DNA from: Desertimonas sp963786985
GTDB taxonomy: Bacteria; Actinomycetota; Acidimicrobiia; Acidimicrobiales; Ilumatobacteraceae
Assembly (NCBI GenBank): GCA_963786985.1
Contig: CAWBBL010000021.1
Location: 120,442 to 184,441, forward strand
Direction of reading: 5' to 3'
DNA: 64,000 bases
The notes under the pieces are model-generated. The model had not been told where the DNA came from. It ran no database searches and saw nothing but the letters and a program-made list of their open reading frames with translations. Shown here piece by piece: positions 16,997 to 27,571 of this stretch. A program made the position numbers and the translations under genes. Each line of letters starts with the position of its first letter. Positions within the stretch are counted from its first letter, which is position 1.

Positions 16997-18678
16997 CGTC
17001 GCCGAGCTACGACTTCGTGATCGTCGGCGGTGGGTCGGCAGGTTCCGTGCTGGCCAACCGGCTGAGCGCCGATCCGGGAACCCGGGTGCTGGTCCTCGAG
17101 GCGGGTCGCCCCGACTACTGGTGGGACGTGCTGATCCACATGCCGGCGGCGCTGATGCTCCCCAGTGGCAACCGCTTCTACGACTGGAAGTACGAGAGCG
17201 AACCGGAGCCCCACATGGGCGGGCGGAGAGTCGCCCACACCAGGGGCAAGGTGCTCGGCGGGTCGTCGAGCATCAACGGGATGATCTTCCAGCGCGGCAA
17301 TCCCCTCGACTACGAACGGTGGGCCGCCGATCCCGGGATGGAGGACTGGGACTACGCGCACTGCTTGCCGTACTTCAAGCGGATGGAGGACTGCCGGGCG
17401 GGTGCCGACGAGTACCGCGGGGAGGGCGGACCACTCGTGCTCGAGCGCGGTGAGGCGACCAACCCACTGTTCGGCGCGTTCTTCGCAGCCGTCCAGCAGG
17501 CCGGCTATCAGTTGACGGATGACGTCAACGGCTACCGCCAGGAGGGGTTCGCCCGCTTCGATCAGAACCTCCACCGCGGCCGGCGGCTGAGCGCGGCACG
17601 CGCCTACCTGCACCCCGTGACGAGCCGTCGCAACCTCCACGTCGTGACCCGGGCAAACGTGACCGGGGTGCGCTTCGCAGGGAGGCGGGCCACCGGTGTC
17701 GACTACCGCACGTGGCGCGGCGAGCGGCGTACGGTTGCCGCCGGCAACGTGATCCTGTGTGGCGGCGCGTTCAACTCGCCGCAGTTGCTCCAGGTCTCCG
17801 GCGTCGGCACCCCCGACCATCTGCGCAGCGTCGGCGTCCCGGTCGTCCACGGCCTCCCCGGAGTCGGTGCCAACCTGCAGGACCACCTGGAGGTCTACGT
17901 CCAGCACGCGGCGACCCAGCCGGTGTCGCTCAACCCGCTGCTCGCCTGGCGCCACCGACCGTGGATCGGGCTGCAGTGGATCTTCCACAGGGGACCGGGA
18001 ACCACGAACCACTTCGAGGGCGGCGGGTTCGTGCGCAGCAACGACGACGTCGCCTACCCCAACTTGATGTTCCACTTCCTGCCGATCGCCGTGCGCTACG
18101 ACGGCTCGCGGCCACCGGCCGCGCACGGTTACCAGGTGCACGTCGGTCCGATGTACTCGGACGTGCGTGGCTCGGTGCGCATCACGTCGCCCGACGCCCA
18201 GGTGAAGCCGGCGTTGCGGTTCAACTACCTGTCGACGCCGAACGACCGCCGCGAGTGGGTCGAGGCGATCCACGTCGCCCGCCGCATCCTCGACCAGCCG
18301 GCCTTCGCCCCCTTCGACGCCGGTGAGGTGTCACCCGGTCCTGGCGTCGGCACCGACGAGGAGGTCCTCGACTGGGTCGCCCGCGATGCCGAAACCGCCC
18401 TCCATCCGTCGTGCACGTGCGCGATGGGAACCGGCGAGCAGTCGGTGGTCGATCCGCACACGATGGGCGTGCACGGAATCGACGGGCTGCGTGTCGTGGA
18501 TGCCTCGGTGATGCCCTACGTCACCAACGGCAACATCTACGCCCCGGTGATGATGATCGCCGAGAAGGCCGCCGACTTGATCCTCGGCAACACACCGCTG
18601 GCACCACTCGATGTGCCGTTCTACCGCCACGACGCGCAGGCGCAGCGTTCCACGATGCGGGCGGGTTCCGGATCGTGA
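16993..18678 (+). CDS. betA: GMC-family choline dehydrogenase-like flavoprotein
   Basis: 561 residues, the size of BetA. The FAD-binding GxGxxG is in FVIVGGGSAGSVLANRL. GMC signature 1 is GKVLGGSSSINGMIFQRGN and signature 2 is GGAFNSPQLLQVSGVG. The catalytic His is about residue 471 in LHPSCTCAMG, and the partner Asn is in YVTNGNIYAPVMMIAEKAADLILG. BetA oxidises choline to betaine aldehyde and can continue to betaine at the membrane. It overlaps the IclR gene by 4 bases. No betaine-aldehyde dehydrogenase is in the window, so BetA may do both steps or betB lies elsewhere. Other GMC alcohols cannot be excluded. Confidence 0.88.
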   Translation: MTSPSYDFVIVGGGSAGSVLANRLSADPGTRVLVLEAGRPDYWWDVLIHMPAALMLPSGNRFYDWKYESEPEPHMGGRRVAHTRGKVLGGSSSINGMIFQRGNPLDYERWAADPGMEDWDYAHCLPYFKRMEDCRAGADEYRGEGGPLVLERGEATNPLFGAFFAAVQQAGYQLTDDVNGYRQEGFARFDQNLHRGRRLSAARAYLHPVTSRRNLHVVTRANVTGVRFAGRRATGVDYRTWRGERRTVAAGNVILCGGAFNSPQLLQVSGVGTPDHLRSVGVPVVHGLPGVGANLQDHLEVYVQHAATQPVSLNPLLAWRHRPWIGLQWIFHRGPGTTNHFEGGGFVRSNDDVAYPNLMFHFLPIAVRYDGSRPPAAHGYQVHVGPMYSDVRGSVRITSPDAQVKPALRFNYLSTPNDRREWVEAIHVARRILDQPAFAPFDAGEVSPGPGVGTDEEVLDWVARDAETALHPSCTCAMGTGEQSVVDPHTMGVHGIDGLRVVDASVMPYVTNGNIYAPVMMIAEKAADLILGNTPLAPLDVPFYRHDAQAQRSTMRAGSGS

Positions 18679-18691
18679 GAAGCTACGTGCC

Positions 18692-20034
<1,343 letters not shown>

Positions 20035-20035
<1 letters not shown>

Positions 20036-20340
20036 TGCCCCGCCAGCGCAACGAGGTCGTCGTCATCATGTGGCGGGACATTCCCGCCCAGGTCAACGGG
20101 CAGTCCGGCCGCCAGCGTCACCAGGTGGTGCTCGACCCGAAGTTCCAGCGGGCGATCGACCGCGCCAAGCGCAAGGCGCACATCGTCACCGCCCAGGAGG
20201 ACGTCGCCCAGTGGCGGCGGGTGAGCACGCCCTGTGACGGTGACCCGGCCGCCGCCGCCCAGGACATCGCCGCCCGCCTCGACGCCGACTACCCCGAGGA
20301 ACGCCTCGGCAAGCTCGCCTACAACGGCGGCGTCGAATGA
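20035..20340 (+). CDS. Small 'virulence factor' family (PF13769-like) protein of a methyltransferase operon
   Basis: 101 residues: VVVIMWRDIPAQVNGQSG near the start, then FQRAIDRAKRKAH and a C-terminal RLDADYPEERLGKL. This is the pattern of the small family labelled 'virulence factor' in databases. From memory it often accompanies MttB-like methyltransferase, DUF1638 and RamA-like genes in alphaproteobacteria. It has no membrane segment or signal. ATG 20035 overlaps the previous TGA by one base, so translation is probably coupled. Conserved company suggests a role in B12-dependent methyl transfer, not virulence; the role itself is unknown. Confidence 0.75.
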
Positions 20341-20357
20341 CCCCCGGGCACTTCGGA

Positions 20358-20391
20358 GCCAATTGTGAGCAACATCTTGCTCACAATTGGC
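20358..20391. promoter_or_regulatory. Perfect 15-bp palindrome resembling a lac-type operator
   Basis: GCCAATTGTGAGCAA at 20358-20372 and TTGCTCACAATTGGC at 20377-20391 are exact inverted repeats around CATC. AATTGTGAGC is also the left half of the E. coli lac operator. It occupies the 73-base gap before the corrinoid-activator gene and ends 23 bases before its ATG. It could be an operator for a LacI/GntR-type regulator, an RNA hairpin or a terminator. Confidence 0.7.
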
Positions 20392-20413
20392 CTCGGAACC
20401 GGCGAGGGCGGCG

Positions 20414-22396
20414 ATGAAGCACCGCGTTGTGTTCACGCCGTCGGGACTGTCCGGCGAGGTCGGCGACGGCACGACCGTGCTCGCCGCGGCCCGTCAGCTC
20501 GGCGTCGACCTCGACAGCGTCTGTGGCGGCCGGGGGATCTGCGGGCGATGCCAGGTGGTGCCGTCGATCGGCGTGTTCGCCAAGTGGAACATCGCCACCA
20601 CCGGCGAGGAGCTCGACGGATGGTCGGCCCTCGAGCGTGACTATCGCGGCGGACGTCCGCTGGGCGCCGGACACCGCCTCGGTTGCGCGGCGGCGATCCA
20701 CGGTGACACCGTCATTGACGTACCGGCGGCGAGCCAGGTGCACCGCCAGGTCGTGCGCAAGGAACTCGGCGCCCTCGACCTGCCCAAGCTCGTGGTCGAG
20801 CCCCTGTTCGCGTTGCGCTACATCGAGGTCGCTCCGGCGGCGCTCGGCTCAGGACTGTCGGCGGGAGACCTCGTGATCGCTGCCGTCGCCGATCAGCACG
20901 GCGAAGTCGTCGACGCCCTGGCTGCCGAGGTGTTGCCGTTCGTCCACGCGGCGATCGCCGGCGGCACGGCGACCGCGGCCATTCGCGACGGACGCATCGT
21001 GGCGATCTGGCCGGGATACGTCGACGAGGCCTTCGGAGTGGCCATCGACGTCGGCTCGACGACCATTGCCGGCCACCTCTGCGGTCTGTTCGGTGGTGAC
21101 GTGCTCGCCAGCAGGGGACGGATGAACCCGCAGATCCGCTTCGGCGAGGACCTGATGAGCCGGGTCTCCTACGTGATGATGAACGAGGGCGGCGACCAGC
21201 AGCTCACCGCGGCGGTTCGCCAAGCGATCGACGAACTGATCGGCGAGCTGGTCGCCGCCGCCGACGTCCGCCACGATCGGATTCTCGACGTCGTGATCGT
21301 CGGCAACCCGATCATGCACCACCTCGTGCTCGGCATCGATCCCACTCCCCTGGGCAGCGCTCCATTCACGTTGGCGACGAGCGCCGCGGTGACGGGTACC
21401 GCGACGGCCATCGGGCTGGACCTGCCATTCGCTGCGCTGTATGCGGGACCGTGCATCGCCGGCCACGTCGGGGCCGACGCCGCGGCGATGGTCCTCGCCG
21501 AGGGACCGCACCGCAGCGCGGCGATGCAGCTCGTCGTCGACATCGGCACCAATGCCGAGATCGTCCTCGGTGACCACCGTCATCAGTTCGCCGCATCGAG
21601 CCCGACGGGCCCGGCGTTCGAAGGCGCCCAGATCAGTTGTGGACAGCGGGCGACGGCCGGAGCGGTGGAGGGGGTGCGCATCGACCCGCAGTCGCTGGAC
21701 GTCAACGTCAAGGTGATCGGCGTCGACCCGTGGAGCGACGATCCCGGCTTCCAGCCGGCGATCGCCGACACCGGAGTCACCGGGCTGTGCGGCTCGGGGA
21801 TCATCGACCTGCTCGCCGAGATGTACCTCGCCGGGCTCCTCGACGCCGACGGCACGATCGTCGGCGAGAGCGCGACACGAACCGATCGGATCGTGGCGGA
21901 CGGGCGGACCTACCGCTACGTGTTCTACCGCGACGACCGAGTCGAGCTGTCGGTCACCCAGAACGACGTCAGGGCGGTGCAACTCGCCAAGGCGGCGTTG
22001 CGGGCCGGTGTCGACCTGTTGCTCGAGCACGCCGGCAATCCGCCGGTCACCGACATTCGCCTGGCCGGTGCGTTCGGCGCACACGTCGACCCGCTGCGCG
22101 CGATGGTCCTCGGACTCGTCCCCGATTGCCCGCTGGACGGCGTCCGAGCCGTCGGCAACGCCGCGGGTGCCGGGGCGGTCATGGCCCTGCTGTCAGCAGC
22201 GGCCCGACTCGAGATGGAGGTCGCCGTGTGCGACATCGAAAAGATCGAGACGGCCACGGAACCGCGCTTCCAGGAGTTGTTCGTGGCGGCGATGGCGATC
22301 CCCCATGCCTCGGCATCCTCCGACCACCTCGCCGCGCTGGTCACCCTGCCGCCTCGCCGAGCGACGGCTCGCCGCACTGCAAGGAGTCGCAGATGA
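20414..22396 (+). CDS. Reductive activator of corrinoid protein (RamA/RACo-like ASKHA ATPase)
   Basis: 660 residues. The N-terminus is a plant-type 2Fe-2S ferredoxin domain with cysteines in SVCGGRGICGRCQV. The remainder is a DUF4445/ASKHA ATPase: FGVAIDVGSTTIAGHLCGL for phosphate 1, GRMNPQIRFGEDLMSRVSYV, VVIVGNPIMHHLVLGIDPT, LVVDIGTNAEIVLG and the cysteine-containing TGLCGSGIIDLLAEMYLAGL. Such proteins use ATP and a low-potential electron to return Co(II) to Co(I) after oxidation of the corrinoid carrier. ATG 20414 follows a GAGGGCGGCG stretch. It overlaps the methyltransferase start as ATGA, so all four methyl-transfer genes are one operon. Confidence 0.92.
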   Translation: MKHRVVFTPSGLSGEVGDGTTVLAAARQLGVDLDSVCGGRGICGRCQVVPSIGVFAKWNIATTGEELDGWSALERDYRGGRPLGAGHRLGCAAAIHGDTVIDVPAASQVHRQVVRKELGALDLPKLVVEPLFALRYIEVAPAALGSGLSAGDLVIAAVADQHGEVVDALAAEVLPFVHAAIAGGTATAAIRDGRIVAIWPGYVDEAFGVAIDVGSTTIAGHLCGLFGGDVLASRGRMNPQIRFGEDLMSRVSYVMMNEGGDQQLTAAVRQAIDELIGELVAAADVRHDRILDVVIVGNPIMHHLVLGIDPTPLGSAPFTLATSAAVTGTATAIGLDLPFAALYAGPCIAGHVGADAAAMVLAEGPHRSAAMQLVVDIGTNAEIVLGDHRHQFAASSPTGPAFEGAQISCGQRATAGAVEGVRIDPQSLDVNVKVIGVDPWSDDPGFQPAIADTGVTGLCGSGIIDLLAEMYLAGLLDADGTIVGESATRTDRIVADGRTYRYVFYRDDRVELSVTQNDVRAVQLAKAALRAGVDLLLEHAGNPPVTDIRLAGAFGAHVDPLRAMVLGLVPDCPLDGVRAVGNAAGAGAVMALLSAAARLEMEVAVCDIEKIETATEPRFQELFVAAMAIPHASASSDHLAALVTLPPRRATARRTARSRR

Positions 22397-23928
22397 CGGA
22401 TCAGCCACACGGCCGCCGTTCCGGAGGCCGCGCCGGCCGCCAGGCGATGCGCGCCGCGGCAGCCACCCATGCCGACGCCTTCCTGACGCGGACGATGCAG
22501 CCGGTCGAGATCGTCAGCGACGAGGGCCTCGACACGATCATGGCCAACGCCGAGACGATCCTTGCCGAGGTCGGCATCGACGTTCGCGGCTACCCGTCGG
22601 CGGTCGAGCGCTTCGGCGCCGCGGGCTGCGACACCGACGGCGAACGCGTGCGCTTCCCGCGCGGCCTGGCCCGTGCCCTCGTCGCCACCGCACCCCCCTC
22701 CTATGTGCAGCACGCCAGGAACCCGGCGCGCAACGTCACGATCGGCGGCGACGCGACGGTTTTCGCCCCCAATTACGGGTCGCCGTTCGCCCACGACCTC
22801 GACAACGGCCGGCGCTATGCGACGCTCGCCGACTTCCAGAACTTCGTCAAGCTCACCTACTCGTCGCCATACCTCCACCACTCGGGTGGGACGGTGTGCG
22901 AACCGGTCGACATCCCGGTGAGCAAGCGCCACCTCGACATGGTGTACAGCCACCTGCGCTACAGCGACAAGGCGATCATGGGCTCGGTGACCGCCGGCGA
23001 ACGGGCCGCCGATTCCGTGGAGCTGGCGCGCATCGCCTTCGGTGGCGATCTCGCCGACCGCACCGTGCTCACCAGTCTGATCAATGCTTCCTCCCCGCTC
23101 GTGTGGGACGCCACGATGCTCGCCGCCGCCGAGGTCTACGCCGCCGCCAACCAGGCGACGATCATCACCCCGTTCATCCTCGCCGGAGCGATGGCCCCGG
23201 TGACCGTCGCCGGTGTCGCCGCCCAGACGCTGGCCGAGGCGATGGCCGGGATCGCCTTCACCCAACTCGTTCGTCCTGGCGCTCCGGTCGTCCTCGGATC
23301 GTTCGCCAGCTCGATGTCGATGCAGACCGGGGCACCGACGTTCGGCACTCCCGAGCCGGCACTCGTGCTGTACACGCTCGCCGCCTTGGCCCGGCGCCTG
23401 AACCTGCCGTTCCGCAGCGGCGGCTCGTTGTGCGCGTCCAAGCTGCCCGACGCCCAGGCGGCCTACGAGAGCGCGGCGACGCTGCTGCCGACGATGATGG
23501 CGGGGGTCAACTTCGTGCTCCACGCCGCCGGATGGTTGGAGGGTGGACTGGCGATCGGCTACGAGAAGTTCATCCTCGACGAGGATCAGTTGGGGATGAT
23601 GGCCGTGTTCGTCAAGGGCGTCGATCTGTCCGAGAACGGTCAGGCCCTCGAAGCCATTCGGGAGAACCCGCCCGGTCAGCACTTCCTCGGCGCCGCCCAC
23701 ACGTTGGCCAACTTCGAGCACGCCTTCTATCGCAGCACCACTGCCGACAACTCGAGCTTCGAGCAGTGGACCGAGGACGGCGCACTCGACGCCGCCCAGC
23801 GGGCCAACCGGATCTGGAAGCAGCGCCTCGCCGACTACGAACCTCCACCGATCGAACCGGCCATCGACGAGGAGCTACAGGACTACGTCGATCGGCGCAA
23901 GGCCGAGCTGCCCGACGAGTTCGCCTGA
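22393..23928 (+). CDS. MttB-family methyltransferase, non-pyrrolysine type
   Basis: 511 residues, full length for the trimethylamine-methyltransferase superfamily. Typical blocks are VFAPNYGSPFAHDLDNGRR, YLHHSGGTVCEPVDIP, TPFILAGAMAPVTVAGVAAQ and SMQTGAPTFGTPEPALVLY. Pyrrolysine members have an in-frame TAG; none is present here, which places it with MtgB/MtpB-like enzymes that demethylate glycine betaine or related quaternary amines. It should pass the methyl to the corrinoid protein encoded two genes upstream. AAGGAG lies before ATG 22393. Glycine betaine is the best substrate guess given the transporter, BetA and dimethylglycine dehydrogenase, but carnitine or proline betaine remain possible. 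Confidence 0.92.
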   Translation: MTDQPHGRRSGGRAGRQAMRAAAATHADAFLTRTMQPVEIVSDEGLDTIMANAETILAEVGIDVRGYPSAVERFGAAGCDTDGERVRFPRGLARALVATAPPSYVQHARNPARNVTIGGDATVFAPNYGSPFAHDLDNGRRYATLADFQNFVKLTYSSPYLHHSGGTVCEPVDIPVSKRHLDMVYSHLRYSDKAIMGSVTAGERAADSVELARIAFGGDLADRTVLTSLINASSPLVWDATMLAAAEVYAAANQATIITPFILAGAMAPVTVAGVAAQTLAEAMAGIAFTQLVRPGAPVVLGSFASSMSMQTGAPTFGTPEPALVLYTLAALARRLNLPFRSGGSLCASKLPDAQAAYESAATLLPTMMAGVNFVLHAAGWLEGGLAIGYEKFILDEDQLGMMAVFVKGVDLSENGQALEAIRENPPGQHFLGAAHTLANFEHAFYRSTTADNSSFEQWTEDGALDAAQRANRIWKQRLADYEPPPIEPAIDEELQDYVDRRKAELPDEFA

Positions 23929-23930
23929 CC

Positions 23931-24010
23931 CGTTCTGGGCGGCCTCCGGTCCATTTCTCGAACTGGGCGGCCTCCGGTCCGGATTCCTGCCGTTTGGCCG
24001 CCCAGATGGC
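23931..24010. repeat. Dispersed hairpin repeat family A, copy 2
   Basis: Three bases after the methyltransferase stop codon. Two tandem left modules (GTTCTGGGCGGCCTCCGGTCC split as 23932-23952, and again from 23963) are followed by one right module TGGCCGCCCAGATGG (23995-24009). Only one left module can pair at a time, giving two alternative hairpins at the end of the operon. Confidence 0.8.
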
Positions 24011-24071
24011 GGTCTGCACCGTGGTCCGCCGCCACCGATGAGTTCTGGCCGCACGGATCGTCTCTCACCAC

Positions 24072-24767
24072 GTGACCACGACCCTGAAACCCGCCGCCGA
24101 GCTGGCCGCGACCAACCCGATCCGCCACCCCAACGAGTCAGCCGAGTACCGCAGTGCTCGACAGCAACTGCTCGTCGAGGAAATCGAACTGCGCCGGCAC
24201 ATCGAACGAGTGGCAGCCCTGCGCCGCCAGCTGCCCCCCGGCGGCGAGGTTCCGCGGGACTACCGCTTCATCGCCGAGGATGGACGCGACGTGACGCTCA
24301 ACGAGCTCTTCGGCGACCACGACACGCTGGTGATCTACAGCTACATGTTCGGACCCGAGCGCGACGGGCCGTGCCCGATGTGCACGTCGCTGATGGGCGG
24401 CCTCGACCACAAGATCCACGACATCCACCAGCGCGCCGCCATCGCCTTCACCGCGCGCTCGCCCATCGAGCGCCTCGTCGACGCGAAGAGGTCCCGTGGC
24501 TGGGTCGATCTGCCCGTGTTCAGCGACCGGTCGGGCGACTACACGAGGGACTACGTCCATCCCGACGACGCTGACCTGCCGGCGTACAACGTGTTCACGC
24601 GGCGAGGCGGAGTCGTTCGGCACTTCTGGGGTGACGAGATCACCGATCAGATGGCCGACCCGGGCCAGGACCCGCGAGGCGCGGTGCAGTTCGACCCGCT
24701 GTGGCTGGTTCTCGACACCGTTCCCGAGGGCCGCGGCACCGACTGGTACCCGAGCCTGACCTACTGA
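24072..24767 (+). CDS. DUF899 thioredoxin-like protein
   Basis: 231 residues from GTG 24072. It matches the DUF899 family: an N-terminal helix with YRSARQQLLVEEIELRRHIERV, then a thioredoxin-like fold with FGDHDTLVIYSYMFGP, CPMCTSLMGGLDHKI and a C-terminal FDPLWLVLDTVPEGRGTDWYP. The single CPMC motif is a plausible redox pair, but enzyme activity is undocumented for most members. It lies after the betaine operon behind a hairpin repeat and convergent to the homocysteine methyltransferase, so it is probably a separate transcription unit. Confidence 0.88.
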   Translation: MTTTLKPAAELAATNPIRHPNESAEYRSARQQLLVEEIELRRHIERVAALRRQLPPGGEVPRDYRFIAEDGRDVTLNELFGDHDTLVIYSYMFGPERDGPCPMCTSLMGGLDHKIHDIHQRAAIAFTARSPIERLVDAKRSRGWVDLPVFSDRSGDYTRDYVHPDDADLPAYNVFTRRGGVVRHFWGDEITDQMADPGQDPRGAVQFDPLWLVLDTVPEGRGTDWYPSLTY

Positions 24768-24786
24768 CTGGGACGGATCAACGCCC

Positions 24787-25807
24787 TTACGGCTGGCGCG
24801 ACGATCTGCGCCCGGACCGAGCCCGGACGCCGCGCTCGCCGATCTCTCGCGGCGGGGTGTTGGTGAGCGGGCCGACGCCGGCGACGATCGCGTCGCGGTC
24901 CGGGCGGTCGACGGCATCGTGCCGATCGATCGCCGCGCGCATCGCCGCCAGGTGCTCCGGCGACGTCCCACAGCAGCCGCCGACGACGCGAGCTCCGGCC
25001 GCGGCGGCCAGGGCCGCATAGCGGCCCATCAACTGCGGGGTACCCGTGTAGACGATCTCGGTACCCGCGAAGCGGGGGACTCCGCAGTTCCCCTTGCAGA
25101 TCGTCACCGCCGCGGGATCAGCTGCGGTCATGTCCAACAGCGACACGAGGATGTCCGGCGCGCCCACGCCACAGTTGGCGCCATAGGCCACGGGCCCGAT
25201 CGTCAGGCCCTCGAACACACGACCGAGGTCGCCCGGCGGCAGACCCATCATCGTGCGCCCGGCGGTGTCGAACGAGCACGTCGCCGTGTACGGCACACCG
25301 ACCTCGATCGCCGCGGTGGCAGCGGCGCGCACTTCTTCGGGAGCCGACATCGTCTCGATCCACGCGACATCGATGCCACCTGCCACGAGACCCTCGATCT
25401 GCTCACGGAAGGCCGCCACCGCGCTCTCGTGGGTGAGCCCGCCGAGCGGAGCGAACAACTCCCCCGTCGGACCGACCGATCCGGCAACGACGATCGGGCG
25501 GTCCGCCTCGTCGGCCACCGTCCGGGCGATCGCCGCCGCCGTCTTGGCGAGCTCGAACACGCGGTCCTCGGCGCGATGCAAGCTCAACCGGTTGCGGTTG
25601 CACCCGAACGTGTTGGTGAGGATGACGTCGGCACCCGCTTCGACGAATCTCCGATGCAACGCGCTCGACGTTCTCGGGGTGATCAACGTTCCACAACTCT
25701 GGTGGCTCGCCGGATTCGAGGCCCATGTCGAAGTAGTTCGTCCCGGTCGCCCCGTCGGCGAGGACCACCGCGCGGCTGGCCAGCAGCGACTCGAGCGAAC
25801 TGCGCAC
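24787..25807 (-). CDS. Homocysteine S-methyltransferase (BHMT/MMUM family; one frame break)
   Basis: About 340 residues if the break is healed. Zinc-dependent S-methyltransferase that moves a methyl from a donor such as betaine or S-methylmethionine to homocysteine. The opening is VLADGATGTNYFDMG. The zinc cysteines are in GANCGVGAPDIL and VVGGCCGTSPEH, in the right order. The frame changes near 25660-25664: NVDHPENVER runs in one frame and LHRRFVEAGADVILTNTFG in the next, a single-base indel. Start GTG 25807. Its place beside the betaine island suggests betaine or a corrinoid-derived methyl as donor. The gap of 10 bases to rsfS suggests readthrough from that operon. Confidence 0.85.
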
Positions 25808-25817
25808 CGAACCTAAC

Positions 25818-26195
25818 CTAGGGCTGCTCGGGCTGCGTGCTGTCCCACGCAATCGCCGGCACATCGCGGTAGAGACGCTCGATCTCGTAGAAGCGACGCA
25901 CCTCGTCGAGGAAGATATGGACGACGACATCGCCGTAATCGATGAGCACCCACTGCTGCTCGCGCTCACCCTCGACCCGCAACGGCGATCGCCCGCTGAC
26001 CTCGCGGACCCCGACCTCGACCTCGTCGACGAGCGTGCGCACCAGCCGGCGGTTCGGGGCGTCGACGACGACGAAGTAGTCGATGATGCCGAGCACGCTC
26101 CGTACGTCGAGGACGACGATGTTGCGGCCCTGCTTGTCGTCGGCCTGCCGGGCCGCCGTGACAGCGATCTCCAGCGATTCGGCGTCGACCGTCAT
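25818..26195 (-). CDS. rsfS: Ribosomal silencing factor RsfS
   Basis: 125 residues, normal for RsfS/Iojap. It binds ribosomal protein L14 and blocks subunit joining when nutrients fall. Conserved segments are KQGRNIVVLDVRSVLGIIDYFVVV, the Arg-rich NRRLVRTLVDEVE, and the C-terminal WVLIDYGDVVVHIFLDEVRRFYEIERL. ATG 26195 overlaps the LCP gene stop (ATGA). Gene order nadD, LCP protein, rsfS is a common actinobacterial arrangement, which supports all three calls. Confidence 0.95.
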   Translation of the reverse strand: MTVDAESLEIAVTAARQADDKQGRNIVVLDVRSVLGIIDYFVVVDAPNRRLVRTLVDEVEVGVREVSGRSPLRVEGEREQQWVLIDYGDVVVHIFLDEVRRFYEIERLYRDVPAIAWDSTQPEQP

Positions 26196-27476
26196 CCGCC
26201 ATCCCCTGTCGACGGGGCGGTCTCGGCGGCCGTCGAAGCTGTCGACGCAGCGGGGAGCGTCGCCGTCGCCGCGGCGGTGTCGAGCCGGCCGAGATAATCG
26301 GTACCGAGAGTGACGATCACGTCGACCCCGGCGATCCGCGGGTCGGCGACGCGCACCTCGACCGGGCCGAACACGTCGCTCAGCGTGTTCGCCGCCTGGA
26401 TCAGGTTCTCGTCGCCGACTTCGATCACCGTGGCGACGCCTGCCTCGCCGGACGAGGTGTCCACCGACACGACGTTTCCGTTGATCCCGAGGACGGCGTC
26501 CGTCGCGGTGTAGGCGACGTCGAGCCGCGAGACGTCGTCGGCGAGTTGCTGGTCGGAGAAGCGGCTGACGATGCGGAAGTTGTAGCCGGGGTTCGGGGCA
26601 GCGACCTTGCTCGGGGCGATGTGCCCGAAGATCACGACCACCTCCGGACGATCGAGGGCGACCGCGTCGACACCACGCGGATTTCGATCGAGGGTGACGA
26701 TCGGCGACGACCGCAGGGGTTGAACCGAAAGCGGTCCGGAGAGGACCTGGGACACGATGTCCAGTCCGACGTCGGTCGCCAGGAACGCTGCTCGACGGCG
26801 CTTCGTCGTCACCGTCCCCGACGGCGTCGGCGACGGCCGCCCAGACCGCGACATCGATCGCGTAGCGGTCGGCCCCGGTGGTCGTGGGGTCCGTCGCGCT
26901 CAACAGCTCGGCGACGCGGCTGGGCGTCAGCGTCTGCGGCCCGGCACCGGCGATCTCCCGGCCGGTGGCATCGCGCACCGGCGCCGGGAGGTCCACCTCG
27001 ATCGGCCCGAGTGGGCCGAGCAGCTCCTCGAGTTCAGCCTCGTCGAGCACGGTCAGCTCATCGATCCCGACTCCCAGGAGGACCGGAACTTCCTCGGCGA
27101 GGGACTCCGGCCCGAACAGCGCCACCGTCTCGTCGAGCGGCGTGCGTTCGGTTCCGAAACCGCCCGAGGAGTCGGCGCTGATCGGTACGGGAACGACCGA
27201 TCCGCCACTGCGTGCGTCGGTGTCGTCGCCGGGCCGTACGGCGACGACGGCCAACGACGCGAGTTCACCGTCGTCGTCGATCACCGCCAGCGTCGCCGTC
27301 GGTGTCGCCGGGAACATCACCTCCGGCGTGCCGCCCCCGACGACCTCTCCGTCGGTCGTGTTGGCGATCGCCACGTAACCAGCGACGCCGACGCCGGCGG
27401 CAATCGCCAGACCGACGACCGAGGCGATGATCGCCTGCGTCGTCGTGATCCTCCGCCGGTGTCGCGAGACGGTCAC
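26192..27476 (-). CDS. LytR-CpsA-Psr-like protein with LytR_C domain (one frame break)
   Basis: Membrane-anchored extracytoplasmic protein from GTG 27476. A basic N-terminus (SRHRRRITTTQ) is followed by one transmembrane helix (AIIASVVGLAIAAGVGVAGYVAI) and a reduced LCP-like region (GVGIDELTVLDEAELEELLG, LTPSRVAELLSATD). A C-terminal LytR_C module then shows VVVIFGHIAPSKVAAPNPGYNFRIVSRF, IEVGDENLIQAANTL and DVIVTLGTDYLG. Around 26800-26820 the frame shifts, between AVWAAVADAVG and TKRRRAAFLATDVG. The arginines of catalytic LCP phosphotransferases are not obvious, so it may not be an active wall-polymer ligase. Position between nadD and rsfS is conserved in actinobacteria. Confidence 0.75.
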
Positions 27477-27499
27477 GTGGAGACCACCGCGCCCAGCTG

Positions 27500-27567
27500 C
27501 GAGCGAGCGAGCGCCAGCGAGTGAGCGGCCAGCACCGGCCTGCGTGGCCGGGGAACGCAATGAATGG
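27500..27567. repeat. Dispersed intergenic repeat family C, copy 3 (reverse)
   Basis: GGCCTGCGTGGCCGGGGAACG followed by CAATGAATG (27538-27567) is the reverse complement of the family C core. It is preceded by a GAGCGAGCGAGCGCCAGCGA stretch that mirrors the tail of copy 2. It lies between nadD and the LCP gene, again inside a presumed operon. Confidence 0.75.
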
Positions 27568-27571
27568 TCAT

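Noticed and set aside
20358..20391. A true LacI/lac operator system
   Set aside because: No lacI or beta-galactosidase gene lies near. Similarity is to one half-site only, so I report it just as a lac-like palindrome.
22393..23928. Pyrrolysine-containing methyltransferase
   Set aside because: There is no in-frame TAG in the 511 codons and no pyl genes in the window.
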